From Liolophura sinensis (lineage: Eukaryota > Mollusca > Polyplacophora > Chitonida > Chitonidae): a stretch of DNA of 64,000 nucleotides. The position numbers and the translations under genes were made by a program. The stretch lies in the NCBI RefSeq assembly GCF_032854445.1, contig NC_088295.1, positions 47,851,385 through 47,915,384 of the forward strand, in the 5' to 3' direction. The notes beneath the pieces were generated by a model that worked only from the letters and a program-made list of their open reading frames with translations, ran no database searches and had not been told where the DNA came from. Shown piece by piece: positions 24,339-34,294 of this stretch (positions within the stretch are counted from its first letter, which is position 1; each line of letters opens with the position of its first letter).

Positions 24339-24657
24339 AACCGGTTAAACAAAGTCAAAATCCCCCCCCCCCCCAAAAAAACACAACAGATTCAGTAGTA
24401 AAATGGCCTCACAATGTCTTAAAATTATATACACAGGTATAATTGCAATATAATAGCCAGTCAACAGTTTTCAAAGATGTGGGTAAGTCGTGGATAACAA
24501 CCGATGCGCCAAATCCAGTACGTAGGCCATAACGCTTTATACTTAAAACAGTGAAGATCCATATTTGTAATATACATAATATGCTATGAATTAAACCGGT
24601 AAAAAAAAAACAAAGCGTGTGACGTTGGCGTACAGCTTATGCTCATGGACTGCACAA
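24339..24657. repeat. Segmental duplicate, copy 2
   Basis: Second copy of the block at 21970-22295, with a longer C run and about a dozen differences. It ends at the same acetyltransferase codons (GVQLMLMDCT at 24630-24657) and then diverges at once. Confidence 0.85.
24615..24657 (+). pseudogene. GNAT fragment in the second duplicate
   Basis: Encodes ACDVGVQLMLMDCT and then leaves homology. It is a 14-codon relic of the same acetyltransferase family, carried along with the duplicated upstream block. Confidence 0.65.
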
Positions 24658-25590
24658 CTAATTTGTGATAAAGTTGCACTGCGCAATATTTGTACATTCC
24701 TCATGAATATCGGTTACACAAACTAGATATATAAATTCACATATTAACATGTTATTATGAGGTTGATATACTACAACACATGGTAGGATAAGGCAAGGAA
24801 TGAGTTATTCCTTACTGGGAACTGGGAATTCTCAACAAGTCCTATTTACAAATATCTCACAATTAAAACCCTTCAGGTAGTAAAATGTGTATTATATCGA
24901 GATTGTAAGTTTTGGTTGAACTAAAAAATGGCCTTTGTAAGTGGAATAGGCATCTGTACCTAACATGGTGTATAGGCCTAATGTTTGTCATATAGTCTAC
25001 GTGCCAACAGGTCGTCACACTACCCAACTCTCCATTCTAGAAACTGTAAACCGCGGCAAAGTGCAAACTTTCTGAGTACGACGCTAATAAATTCAGCGGT
25101 AACTTTAAAGGTGCATGTGACTTTCAAACACAATGTACTGAATTTGCGGGATTAGTCTGGATATTAATTGGATAGGGAATTTCTACATTCTCCATCATTC
25201 AGTGTCCCTGAGCAGGACCTTCGCTGAAACCCACTTATCTTCCACGAGTACAGTGCACAAAGCGTTAAGATGTTCGTGAGAATCTATCTTTCTGTGATTA
25301 AAGACCTACTTTGGTGTCAAAACATCTGTGTCTTAACAGCAAGGTAAACTGATAAAGATTGTGATAGTCTGAATTGCTTTCCTAAATTGTGAAAATATTA
25401 CAGTGAATTAAAACCGATATTGTACGTTTCATCAGAGTATACAGTTAATCGATACACAAACGTTTTATTCATTAAGTTAAGCGATGTTTTTAGATTCACA
25501 AAATAGTTGGTGTAAATGTCACCGAGGCAATGAAGTATTCCTGGCAAGAAGCATTTTGTAATTTTAGTAATTAAACCTTAAGCTCTTTTA

Positions 25591-25662
25591 CTTATTTATT
25601 TCATTGGTATTTTACGCCGTCCTCAAGAATATTTCGCCTATCTCAGGAGAGGAAGCCAGCAT
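25591..25662 (-). repeat. Very short SINE-A copy with perfect target-site duplication
   Basis: Only 72 bases: the 3' end TTTACGCCGTCCTCAAGAAT joined to the 5' block GGAGAGGAAGCCAGCAT. Direct repeats TTAAGCTCTTTTA flank it exactly (25578-25590 and 25663-25675), so it apparently inserted in this internally deleted form. Confidence 0.8.
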
Positions 25663-25980
25663 TTAAGCTCTTTTAAGACAAGAACATTCGAAGAATTTCA
25701 CTAAGAATTGAAAAAAGTTTCTATTTATTAAATAAAATAATATTAAATCAGAATGCTGAAGTTAAAAATGTATCACATGCTATATTTCGGCGCATCTTTG
25801 TGGTTACAGACATAAATATCAATTGTGAGGAATATTTTTGATGATGCACACTGGCATGAAGAAAACATCATACTTTTCTTACTTCAAAATTCAAAATTAC
25901 TGTTATTTTGTCCTATGCTAAATTGATCTGTGGTCATTCATAAATTTTTCTACTTTTTGCGACCATGTGGGTTTCGTTGT

Positions 25981-26631
25981 TTAAACCAGTCTCAGCACAT
26001 GAAGAGTTCCCTGCCAGTGAGGACTATCATCAGCTATTTCCAGGGGACCTAACTCACGATAATCTCTCAGATCAATCTCATTAACCTTTTCAAACCCTAG
26101 TTTGTCGAATATTCGTCTCGAGTGCGCGCTGGTGCAATCTATTACGGCAAGCTGTACGCCAAGGTGACGCGCTATCTCCAATGTTTTTTCAAACATTTTT
26201 ATTCCAATGCCTCTGCGCCCATAATTTTTGTTAACCGTCATGCCTCGGGATTCCAATATTTTATCCACTCCGTAATGCTTAAAATAGTCCTTAGTTATGG
26301 CTAAGTGATGCAATATCTCGTCGTCTTTTCTCAGTTTCTGGCAGTTTGGATCACTATCAGGGAATGTCCATATTTGAGGGTTTTCCGGGGTTGCAATCAC
26401 ACACATGTTTATCCCAACAATTTTACCCGTTGCTTTCTCTTCTACGGCGACCGATACTTTGTTATGGACAGCCTCAGCGAGAGCGTAATTCACGTACGCT
26501 TCGCATTCTCGTGGAACTTGTATTTTTAGGGAAACCGCCAAAGGTTCGGACCTCCAGAAGTCGTAATAGAGTTGTCGAACTTGGTCGGCGTCTTCAGGAG
26601 TAATGGAGCGATATACAAACTGATCCGCCAT
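25981..26631 (-). CDS. GNAT-family N-acetyltransferase (AANAT-like), 216 aa
   Basis: A single uninterrupted frame from the ATG at 26631 (MADQFVYRSITPEDADQVRQ). Acetyl-CoA-binding motif A is NYGRRGIGIKM (residues 137-146), and the following helix-strand is LEIARHLGVQLAVIDCTS. The motif B region is SRRIFDKLGFEKVNEIDL. Length and order fit a full GNAT domain of the arylalkylamine N-acetyltransferase-like group. Such enzymes move acetyl from acetyl-CoA to small amines, but the substrate here cannot be told. A good acceptor (TTGTTTTCAG, about 26660-26670) just upstream suggests a 5' UTR intron, so I use 26631 rather than a longer start. It is a paralogue of the gene at 30830-31462, same strand, 4.2 kb away, with clear but far from complete identity. 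A possible poly(A) signal lies near 25722. Confidence 0.88.
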   Translation of the reverse strand: MADQFVYRSITPEDADQVRQLYYDFWRSEPLAVSLKIQVPRECEAYVNYALAEAVHNKVSVAVEEKATGKIVGINMCVIATPENPQIWTFPDSDPNCQKLRKDDEILHHLAITKDYFKHYGVDKILESRGMTVNKNYGRRGIGIKMFEKTLEIARHLGVQLAVIDCTSAHSRRIFDKLGFEKVNEIDLRDYRELGPLEIADDSPHWQGTLHVLRLV

Positions 26632-26938
26632 ATTGAAACCTGTCAACAGCGTATGTATTTCTGAAAACAATAAACTGAAAATTATACAGTATATACATTA
26701 CGTGTGTTTTAACAGACATAAACAGCCACATACAGAAGGTTGGCGCTCGTTTTAGAGCTAAATACAAAATGAAATGCGCCATACAAATACGTTTTTTTTT
26801 TAAACTTACAATCAGCCATATAGTAAATGGCCAACAAAATATGAAATCGTGAAATGATGAAGAGAATGTTGAGGTTGATAGAGATATCTATATACAAGGG
26901 GATGTATTGAGCGTGTGACGTATGTATTTGACATGTAT

Positions 26939-27092
26939 ACTTATTTATTTAATTGCAGTTTTACGCCGCTCTCAAGAATATTTCACTTATACGACCGCGG
27001 CCTGCATTTACTGTCGATGGGACCAAGCAGAGCACGAGGGAAACCCACGACCATCCGCAGGTTACTAGTCGATCTTCACGCTTACCTACTGG
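26939..27092 (-). repeat. SINE-A copy, diverged
   Basis: GTTTTACGCCGCTCTCAAGA, ATATTTCACTTATACGACCG and CGAGGGAAACCCACGACCAT identify the family. The tRNA-like head is missing. It lies 120 bases from an oppositely oriented copy (27212-27410). Confidence 0.8.
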
Positions 27093-27211
27093 ATATACAG
27101 ATAAGGGACTGACCTTGCAAAAGGTTGGCCGCGATTTGCCTATATAACATAAGACCTGTAACACGTCAAATGCCTATTTATGGGCAAAGCTAATTCCCAA
27201 TTGATCTCACA

Positions 27212-27410
27212 AACGTGGTCGCTGTGAGCTCAAATGCAGATCATGCTGGCTTCCAATCCGGCCGTACGTGAGAAGGTCTGGAAGAAGCCTGTGGACGGAA
27301 GTGGGTTTCCCCCGGGGCGGTTTCCTTCCACCATAATGGTGGCCGCAGTCGTATAAGGGAAATATTCTTGAGTACGGCGTGAACCATTAATCAAATAAGT
27401 AAATAAATAA
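27212..27410 (+). repeat. SINE-A copy, partly diverged
   Basis: Starts within the B-box region (GTCGCTGTGAGCTCAAATGC) and runs through GGCCGTACGTGAGAAGGTCT to the tail ATTCTTGAGTACGGCGTGAA and AAATAAATAA. Confidence 0.85.
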
Positions 27411-28299
27411 CTTCCGCATTCATTACTTGAAATAACAATGACACCCTCTGAGAAGCATACCTGTGTACACTAAGTAAACAAACAGACCTACCTGAAGTTT
27501 CAGGATGTGACAGTAAGATACGGTAATAACTGACTCGGATACTAAGAGAAGATTAGCTAGAACCTGGAAAAAGTAGGGGAGTAGCTGCTATTCTCTCCAC
27601 CACAGACCACACTACGTCTACGGACGTCTGCATAAAGCGAGTAGGGAGTAGGCGAGGCATGTATGTCAAATACATATAGGTTGAAAGGCCTACATCTCAG
27701 AGATTGCGCCTATCTGTATTTAATAGTAGCTATTTCCAGGCACTAGGTATCTGGGTTGAGGATTTCCCAAACTGGGGAGCATACAAAAGAGATAAGAGGT
27801 ACAAGGTCTTCAGATACGTAATATATCAACACAGATAAGGTTGGGATTTATCTTTTTGTTACCCTAATGAACTAGACGTTGTATGCTAGCGATAACATAT
27901 ACAATGTCCGTAAATATAATGTCCGCTGGGGTGATAAATTTGTGGTGATACGCTTGTGGAGATCAACTGACTGACTGAGTGGAGTTCAACGGCGTACACA
28001 AGAATTTCTCACTTTATACTTCATTTATATCAAATTTTTAACACTGTACATGTTGAGTAAGGAGGATTTCCTCTCACTACATCATGTCTGAGCCAAGCTA
28101 CATTAAACCACAATATAAACCCCCACCCAGTATTTTGATAAAATTAACTGCGATATCAAATTCCTTTCAATGCCGTTTTTCAAGGGATGGGGGGGGTCAT
28201 AAAATGGACTCTTAGCAATACATTTCCGTAAATGAAAAAATGGACAACCGATGGTAACGCTGAGGAACGTCAGGGAAGCAGGAGTGGGGTCAGTTTGGG

Positions 28300-28896
28300 A
28301 AATCCCACACTTCAGTACCGAGTATGTCTGCCGTTTACCTGCTGCACTGCTTCACATCGTTGACGCATAGACCTGATGACACGGTCAATTGTTAATGTTT
28401 TGTCAAACCAGTGTGAAAGCCAACGCATTTTCCGCGATGTTACCCAGAACTAGAAGTTGCCGACGAACACACCGGTCAAGGACACTCCACAGGGGTTCAG
28501 TTGATGGCACATCAGGTGAATACGTTGGCCAGTCGCGCACTTAACGTTTTCGACAGCTCTAAGGGTCATGCCATCGACGAGTATGCTGATGGCGCGCTCT
28601 CGTTGGTTTTGTGGCAACTGTGGCGTCGTGCTTTTTGACAGAACTTGTGCACCAGAGAGTAAGGAGTGCCAGGGAACACCTTAAACATAACTGAATACTG
28701 CAGATAGGGCCACATCTGTCTGACGGGTCAAAATGGTGAACAGGCTTGAAATCAACAACACTTTGGTTTTGGAGACTGGAATGTACACTGGTGTATGGTT
28801 TTGCTCTTAGCCATCCTTGGTACTATAATCACAGCATTATATACCTTGTGCAATGTTTAAAAAAAATGTGTGGCGTTTATATTTTTGTTCAGTATA
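28300..28896 (-). mobile_element. Tc1/mariner transposon remnant
   Basis: On the minus strand, broken frames give WPTYSPDVPSTEPLWSVLDR (about 28470-28535) and IRSMRQRCEAVQQVNGRHTR (about 28315-28380). These match the DDE-region SPDLNPIEHLWD-LDR block and the C-terminal RSM.RRC.A....GGHTRY signature of Tc1 transposases. An end sequence with GAACAAAAATATAAACGCCA reads outward at 28871-28890. The catalytic N-terminal half is missing and stops are frequent, so it is inactive. Confidence 0.65.
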
Positions 28897-30030
28897 TTTT
28901 TCATTGGGTTACGAGAACACGTAAACAAAATATTGTAACGTGTCTTAGGGAAAGGGGGAAAAGCTTGCGGGAGGGTCTTTTAGATGTTTAATTGGAACAC
29001 AAATATAGAAAATCAAACAGCCACTATGACATGCACTCAAAAAATTGATCTGTTAAGTTTAACAGAAAGTCTGTTGTCTGAGTTATGGTAGAATGTATCC
29101 CGTTATTATAACACGATAGTCTGTCATACTCAACATAATTCATGTTAGTCTAATGGAATCTTTATGTTGTATTAATAGAATATATATGTTGTATTTAGCA
29201 GAGCTGCAATAGCAAAATACATTCTAGCATCACTTAGACGACAGACTTTGTTAAAAATTTGTGGATGTAACTGGTAATTTTTCTCTGAAAAGTGGCAAAG
29301 GTGATAACCGCCCAAAGCCCTAATCCCATAAGATTGCTTTGAAATGTAAGCTGACATCAACAAGCTTGTTCTATATTTTTTATTTGCCGAGCCTTATCCC
29401 GCTTCTTTTCTATAAACAGGGTTCTAAGGAAACAGAACAGACAAGTTTTTTAATATGTAACTGACAGCCGTATGGAAACAATGTATTATTGTACTAAATA
29501 CATATATTTTGACTTTGAAGAGGCAATATTATAAAGTATCGAGCTGTAGATTCTCCACTCTGAAACCACAAATAAAAACGCCTGAGGATTCCTTGATCTG
29601 GGATGATGTTTTAAAAGAAACATAACTTTGCAAATCAGAATATGAATGCCGTGACATGGCCCACAAACATAAAACCCCTGCAATGATGCTATATCCACAG
29701 ACGATATCCCACGCCCGAGTTATTAATCAAGAATACGTGGATATACTCGATATATGAGCTGACCATAAACTTTCTCTGCCCGTGAAATTGCCTCTAGCAC
29801 TAAAATTCTTGCGTGTGGTGGAAGATTTTAGAAGCACTGTATATACCCAAACAGGAAACAGTTTCATCAGCATCTCCCTTTCAACATATAGTATAAGTAA
29901 AATGAACAAGGACGGACAAAAATAACGAATCATCCTTCAACAAACGGTTCTTGAGATGGGTTATGTATTTGCATTAACTCCGCCACCACATACATGCAAT
30001 CAGTTTATAATGAGACCATTACACAATGAT
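28897..30030. other. Intergenic region, nothing supported
   Basis: No exon chain or recognised element. The open frames are short and show no conserved motif. Confidence 0.4.
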
Positions 30031-30069
30031 TCTTAACACTGTGCATGGGAAATTTGCCTACTAGCTGCC

Positions 30070-30455
30070 AAGTCACCAATTTAGGCCTGATACTGCCTCT
30101 GGTCAAACTATTGGACACGTGCATAGGCCAAGTCACGGGACCTCTGGATCAAACCTGGATAGGGTAATACAAAAGACTTTAAAAATGGTACTTGCTGCTG
30201 CTTCGCTTGGAGCTCAGCATTGAGAGGTTAGATCAAAGAACCATGGTTGGCCCGGTATCAGTATGATGTGGCTGGGTGGGGTGTCATGTCTGGTGTCTTC
30301 GGCATGATACTCCAGTGGCGGCAACATTTTGGCGGCATGGACTCGCCCTGCCACAAGAAGGCACAACATCTGTACACACACCTAATGACTCGTCGTCGTC
30401 AAATGACTGACAACTTGTTAGGAACGACGTTAAACCGCAAGCATACCTGCTTAGG
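30070..30455 (+). repeat. SINE-B copy
   Basis: Begins near a B-box-like CTGGATCAAACCTGGATAGG and ends in AACTTGTTAGGAACGACGTT followed by AAACC. This is the same tail as the SINE-B at 10625-10960. The 5' tRNA-like part is not clear, so the left end is approximate. Confidence 0.5.
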
Positions 30456-30829
30456 ATCTTTAATATTCACAATCTGATAATGCACAAGTATTATTAGAAA
30501 TCATTGAAAAGTATTTTGTATGAGACCTCAGACTGTATAATATTCTTTGAAAAATTGGGTTACCCCTTACATGTTCAACATACATGGAAAATGCACATCA
30601 TAAAAGGTTTTGGTGGCGTACATGCGGCAAACTGGATTCACCGCTACACCGCTCATATTGTTCCTATATGAACAGATTGATTCGCGTGTTAGACATCCAT
30701 CCAGGTGTAAAATCGTAACGTTTGTCTTTGAGTTTCCGGAAATGGTGGCCAGGTTAGGTCGAAATATAAGACACTTAAATCAAATCAATACATTAGGTAT
30801 TAATTCTTGCAAAAAGTGTAAGGTTTATT

Positions 30830-31462
30830 TTAGTTTAAAGCATGAAGCGTGGCTATCCGGAAACGGTTGTCGTCTGATAGATTCTCCACACCTTTGTCGG
30901 CGAGATCAATCAGGCTTACCTGTTCAAAGCTAAGTTTTTCACAAATTCTTCGGGAAAATGGACTTGTGCAGTCCATGAGCACAAGCTGTACGCCAAGGTC
31001 ACGTGCTATCCCCAGTGTTTTTTGCATCAATTTGGTGCCAATTCCTCGACGGTCGTATTCTTCGAGAACAACAATTCCACGAGACAGAAGACAATTCTTC
31101 ACGCCGAAATGAGAAAAATAATCGGGCATTGCGTACAGCTGATCTAGTATTGAGTAACTCCTTTTCATCGTTCGGCAGTTTGGGTCTTCCTGTGGGAAAA
31201 TCCAGCTCTTCCGGTCTCCCGGTGTTGCCAAAACTACTGCGTTCATTCCAACTAATTTTCCCGTCAACGTATCTTCGGCAACAACAGACAGTTGGTTGAA
31301 GGGTGCATCCTCTAGAGCGTATTCTACAAATTTCTCACATTCTCTCGGCACCTCCATTTTCAAGGCTTTGGCAATTGTTTCCCTCTTCCAGAACTCAATG
31401 TAAAGTTCTCTAACTTGAATGACATCCTCTGGGGTCATTGAACGATACCTGAACTGTGCCAT
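30830..31462 (-). CDS. GNAT-family N-acetyltransferase (AANAT-like), 210 aa
   Basis: One intronless frame from the ATG at 31462 (MAQFRYRSMTPEDVIQVREL) to TAA. The acetyl-CoA loop is EYDRRGIGTKLM (residues 135-146), followed by LGIARDLGVQLVLMDCTS and the motif B region SRRICEKLSFEQVSLIDL. Domain length and order match the paralogue at 25981-26631. Shared blocks include PRECE, DPNC, SRG, RRGIG and DCTS. AATAAA directly follows the stop (30824-30829), so the 3' UTR may be only tens of bases long. Pseudogene pieces at 22254 and 24615 are closest to this copy. Expected to act in the cytosol on a small amine or acyl acceptor, with substrate unknown. Confidence 0.88.
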   Translation of the reverse strand: MAQFRYRSMTPEDVIQVRELYIEFWKRETIAKALKMEVPRECEKFVEYALEDAPFNQLSVVAEDTLTGKLVGMNAVVLATPGDRKSWIFPQEDPNCRTMKRSYSILDQLYAMPDYFSHFGVKNCLLSRGIVVLEEYDRRGIGTKLMQKTLGIARDLGVQLVLMDCTSPFSRRICEKLSFEQVSLIDLADKGVENLSDDNRFRIATLHALN

Positions 31463-32000
31463 TATACAGTATTATCTGAGCTCAACCCACACTAACACTC
31501 CTGCACATGGGGAATGCATGGCCTATTATAGGAGTGGACGTTTCCTTAAAAATAATACACGTCAGAGGTGCTCTGGTCTTCGGGTTCATAATCTGGATGT
31601 TTGACCGCTAACTGACCTTTGCCCACATCTGTAAGATAAATATATAACTGTGTGCGCAAGAACGAAACTTCTCCATATTTTGGGTTGTCCTATGTTATTT
31701 AAATTACAAAAACATATTAGTGTACAGATTGGTTATTTAATCCTATTTGGCTACCCTTGTATATATTGTTAAATTGAGTGTAAAAAAATATTTGAAAAAA
31801 GTACAGTAATCTGAGTAATATGACATTAAGGTCACCAGATAATGAGGCTGGGTTTATGCATTTTTTCCGCCAACGGTCGGTAGTTTCCGCCGAAGGTCGT
31901 CATACAAGTCAAACCTTTACGAGCGGTTAGAGCTTCGCCATTTAATTCAGTGTTAAAAAGTCACATAAGCGACAACAAGCATATCGAGTTTAACCACGAT

Positions 32001-32147
32001 ATGGATTGCTGTTCTGCCCAGAGTTGTAAATACAGGTCGTCGAAGAATCATGGAGTTAAGTTTTCAATTTTCCAGACCATTTTTGATGTGAATACTCTCG
32101 GGGAACAGAATGATATTTGTTGTGAAGCGGACAGAAGGAAAAAATAG
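32001..32147 (+). CDS. Possible THAP zinc-finger start (fragment)
   Basis: ATG at 32001 opens MDCCSAQSCKYRSSKNHGVK followed by FSIF. The CxxxxC pair, KYRSSKNHGV and F.IF resemble the first third of a THAP (C2CH) DNA-binding domain. The next expected parts (a tryptophan helix and the CxxH pair) are not in this frame, which ends at 32145-32147, and I find no clear continuation exon. It could be exon 1 of a gene, a decayed copy or part of a P-element-like transposon. Confidence 0.3.
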   Translation: MDCCSAQSCKYRSSKNHGVKFSIFQTIFDVNTLGEQNDICCEADRRKK

Positions 32148-32216
32148 TGAATATTAAATCTGATATACACACGAAATGTTGACCTACAGTGTAACACAGG
32201 ATAAAGCTATAGCTTA

Positions 32217-32474
32217 TCAGTCCGTATAGCCAGTGTGGCTAAAAATGCCTGGACAAAGACAAAATTCAACGTCTAAAAACTCGGAATCTGAAGTCTGACC
32301 AGAGATGTCAGTGTCATAAATCGGAACTTCAACCTTGTCCACTATGGGTTCAAACGGCAGTACATTTGCTCCTGTGTAGATAGAATCCATCTGGAAAGTG
32401 ACATCGTTTAGTTTGGAATTCCCAGGGTATATCCGCCAGCAAGATTTGGGTTGGCCATCTATGACGTCGCCCAT
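32217..32474 (-). CDS. Unrecognised 85-codon ORF
   Basis: The frame MGDVIDGQPKSCWRIYPGNS, ending CLCPGIFSHTGYTD, is acidic and has a balanced, protein-like composition. It starts next to an unusually GC-rich patch (GGGCGGGCCGGGCGGCCGGC, about 32487-32510) that could be a promoter or a repeat. No family is recognised, and it may be chance. Confidence 0.25.
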   Translation of the reverse strand: MGDVIDGQPKSCWRIYPGNSKLNDVTFQMDSIYTGANVLPFEPIVDKVEVPIYDTDISGQTSDSEFLDVEFCLCPGIFSHTGYTD

Positions 32475-32936
32475 TGAGCTTTACCGGGCGGGCCGGGCGG
32501 CCGGCCGGCTGGAGGCCCTCCTGCTAACATACTGTTAAACAGGTTATAATCTTTATACTTTGGACAAGTAGCTAAATCTTAAAACTAATCCTCTAACATA
32601 CTCTGAAGTTTGAATCGGAAAATCCTCAGTTGTACATCAATGGTAGTTTTGATACCTTGTAAGCAATTAAAAGATAGATATAATGGTTTTATTAACATTT
32701 TCATTCAAACCATCTTTGTGTGGATTTGTACCTCATGTGAGCTTGAGATCTATGACAAACTTCCGGTCAGCTCGAACTTTAGAGCTTGTGAACTGAGAAA
32801 TTCCACACTATGAAATTAACATTTTACTTATCCCTGAGAATTAATTTACAGAGCAATACAGATGCAACAAGCAAATGAAATTACAACCAAAAATTACATC
32901 AGCACAAAAGACAAAAATTTTAGTATTTTAATAACT

Positions 32937-34294
32937 TTATTATAACAATAATTCAATGACTAGAGTTATTTTACTACAACTCTATATCATACAACTTTCA
33001 TGATAAGACAATTATAATTTCATCCCAGTTGGGGCTCAGAAACACACTTGAAAGTTTACAAGCATGTTACAATTTGACAACACCATGTACACCTTCAATG
33101 AAATATACTGTAAAGTGTTTTTGGATTTATTATATTGTAAAAGAATTCAGTAAAAAGTTATTGCTCTTTTTTTTAATAAACTGTACATATTTACACAAGT
33201 GCAAGTTCACAAAAACCCATTGGTGTGTACACTGGTATATAATCTGTTAACAATTTATACTTGAGTGTCATAAATTCAGCTTTAAAATTAATTTAAAACA
33301 TTAGGATGTATAAAATTGTATAATTAAAATTTTGCGCAGGAATTTCTAATGTAAGAACTTACAGTGCACTATGCATAATAAAAGATAAGTAAACAAAATG
33401 CTGCCATATACTTGGGTACATCTCCACTTATAAGAGATCTCACATAATATAGTTATGTGTACATGTATATATCAAAAATTAGAATTTGTAGATACATTCA
33501 TTAATGGAAACTCATAGGAGTAACCAATCACTACCATTAAACACATGACATTAATTTATATGCACAAAAATAAATATATATGTATATATATTTACAAAAT
33601 ACACTGACTGATAGTGCATTTATCAGCACATGACACATAGTAATTGACAGTGATCTGAAAGCTTTATTATAAGAATCACATCTTCTTAAGTAGCCAGCAT
33701 GGTCAACACAAAAGTTGACCAATATGGAACATAAACTGGGTGATTAAGGCCTGAACTACTTTGCAAAACCGCAATATTATAGTTCATCATTACTTAGGTA
33801 ATGAGCTTCTTTTTGAAGCCTGCACTGGATGTGGCTATGTCTTGATCAGTGTCAGAGTGACATTTTATATGTTTGTATTTTAACAAGTACCCCAGCTATT
33901 TTTTTCTCTGAAGTGTTGATCGAATCTTGCTCCTGTAAGCAGATTCTATTCATATTTCTGTTCACAGAACATAATTTCCTAACGGGATACCCAGCATAAA
34001 ATGCCACAATGACTTAGCTTTGAACAGCATATGTGTTTTCATCCTTGGCATGTTTTTCAGTTCCCTGATTGTAAGTCGATGAGAGTTCCTATCCGAATGT
34101 TGTTTGAAATTCATTTTGCCTTTAAATATGTACCCAAATGCTGCCTTTTACATGTAACATCTCAGTTTGTTCAGCTCTTGGCCATACAGCCACATGTAAC
34201 GCTGCATTTTATTGGCTGATTCTTACTGCTTCCACCAAAAGGTTCCTCTTGGTTGGCACATCATCTCTCATTGGCTGCTGTTCAAACACTTCCT
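32937..34294 (-). terminator. TMTC1: TMTC1 3' UTR and poly(A) signal
   Basis: After the TMTC1 stop at 34295 there are about 1.3 kb of AT-rich non-coding sequence. The plus strand has TTTATT at 32937-32942, that is AATAAA on the transcript. No other gene-like sequence occurs in between, so this is the probable 3' UTR. Its exact end is not known. Confidence 0.4.
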
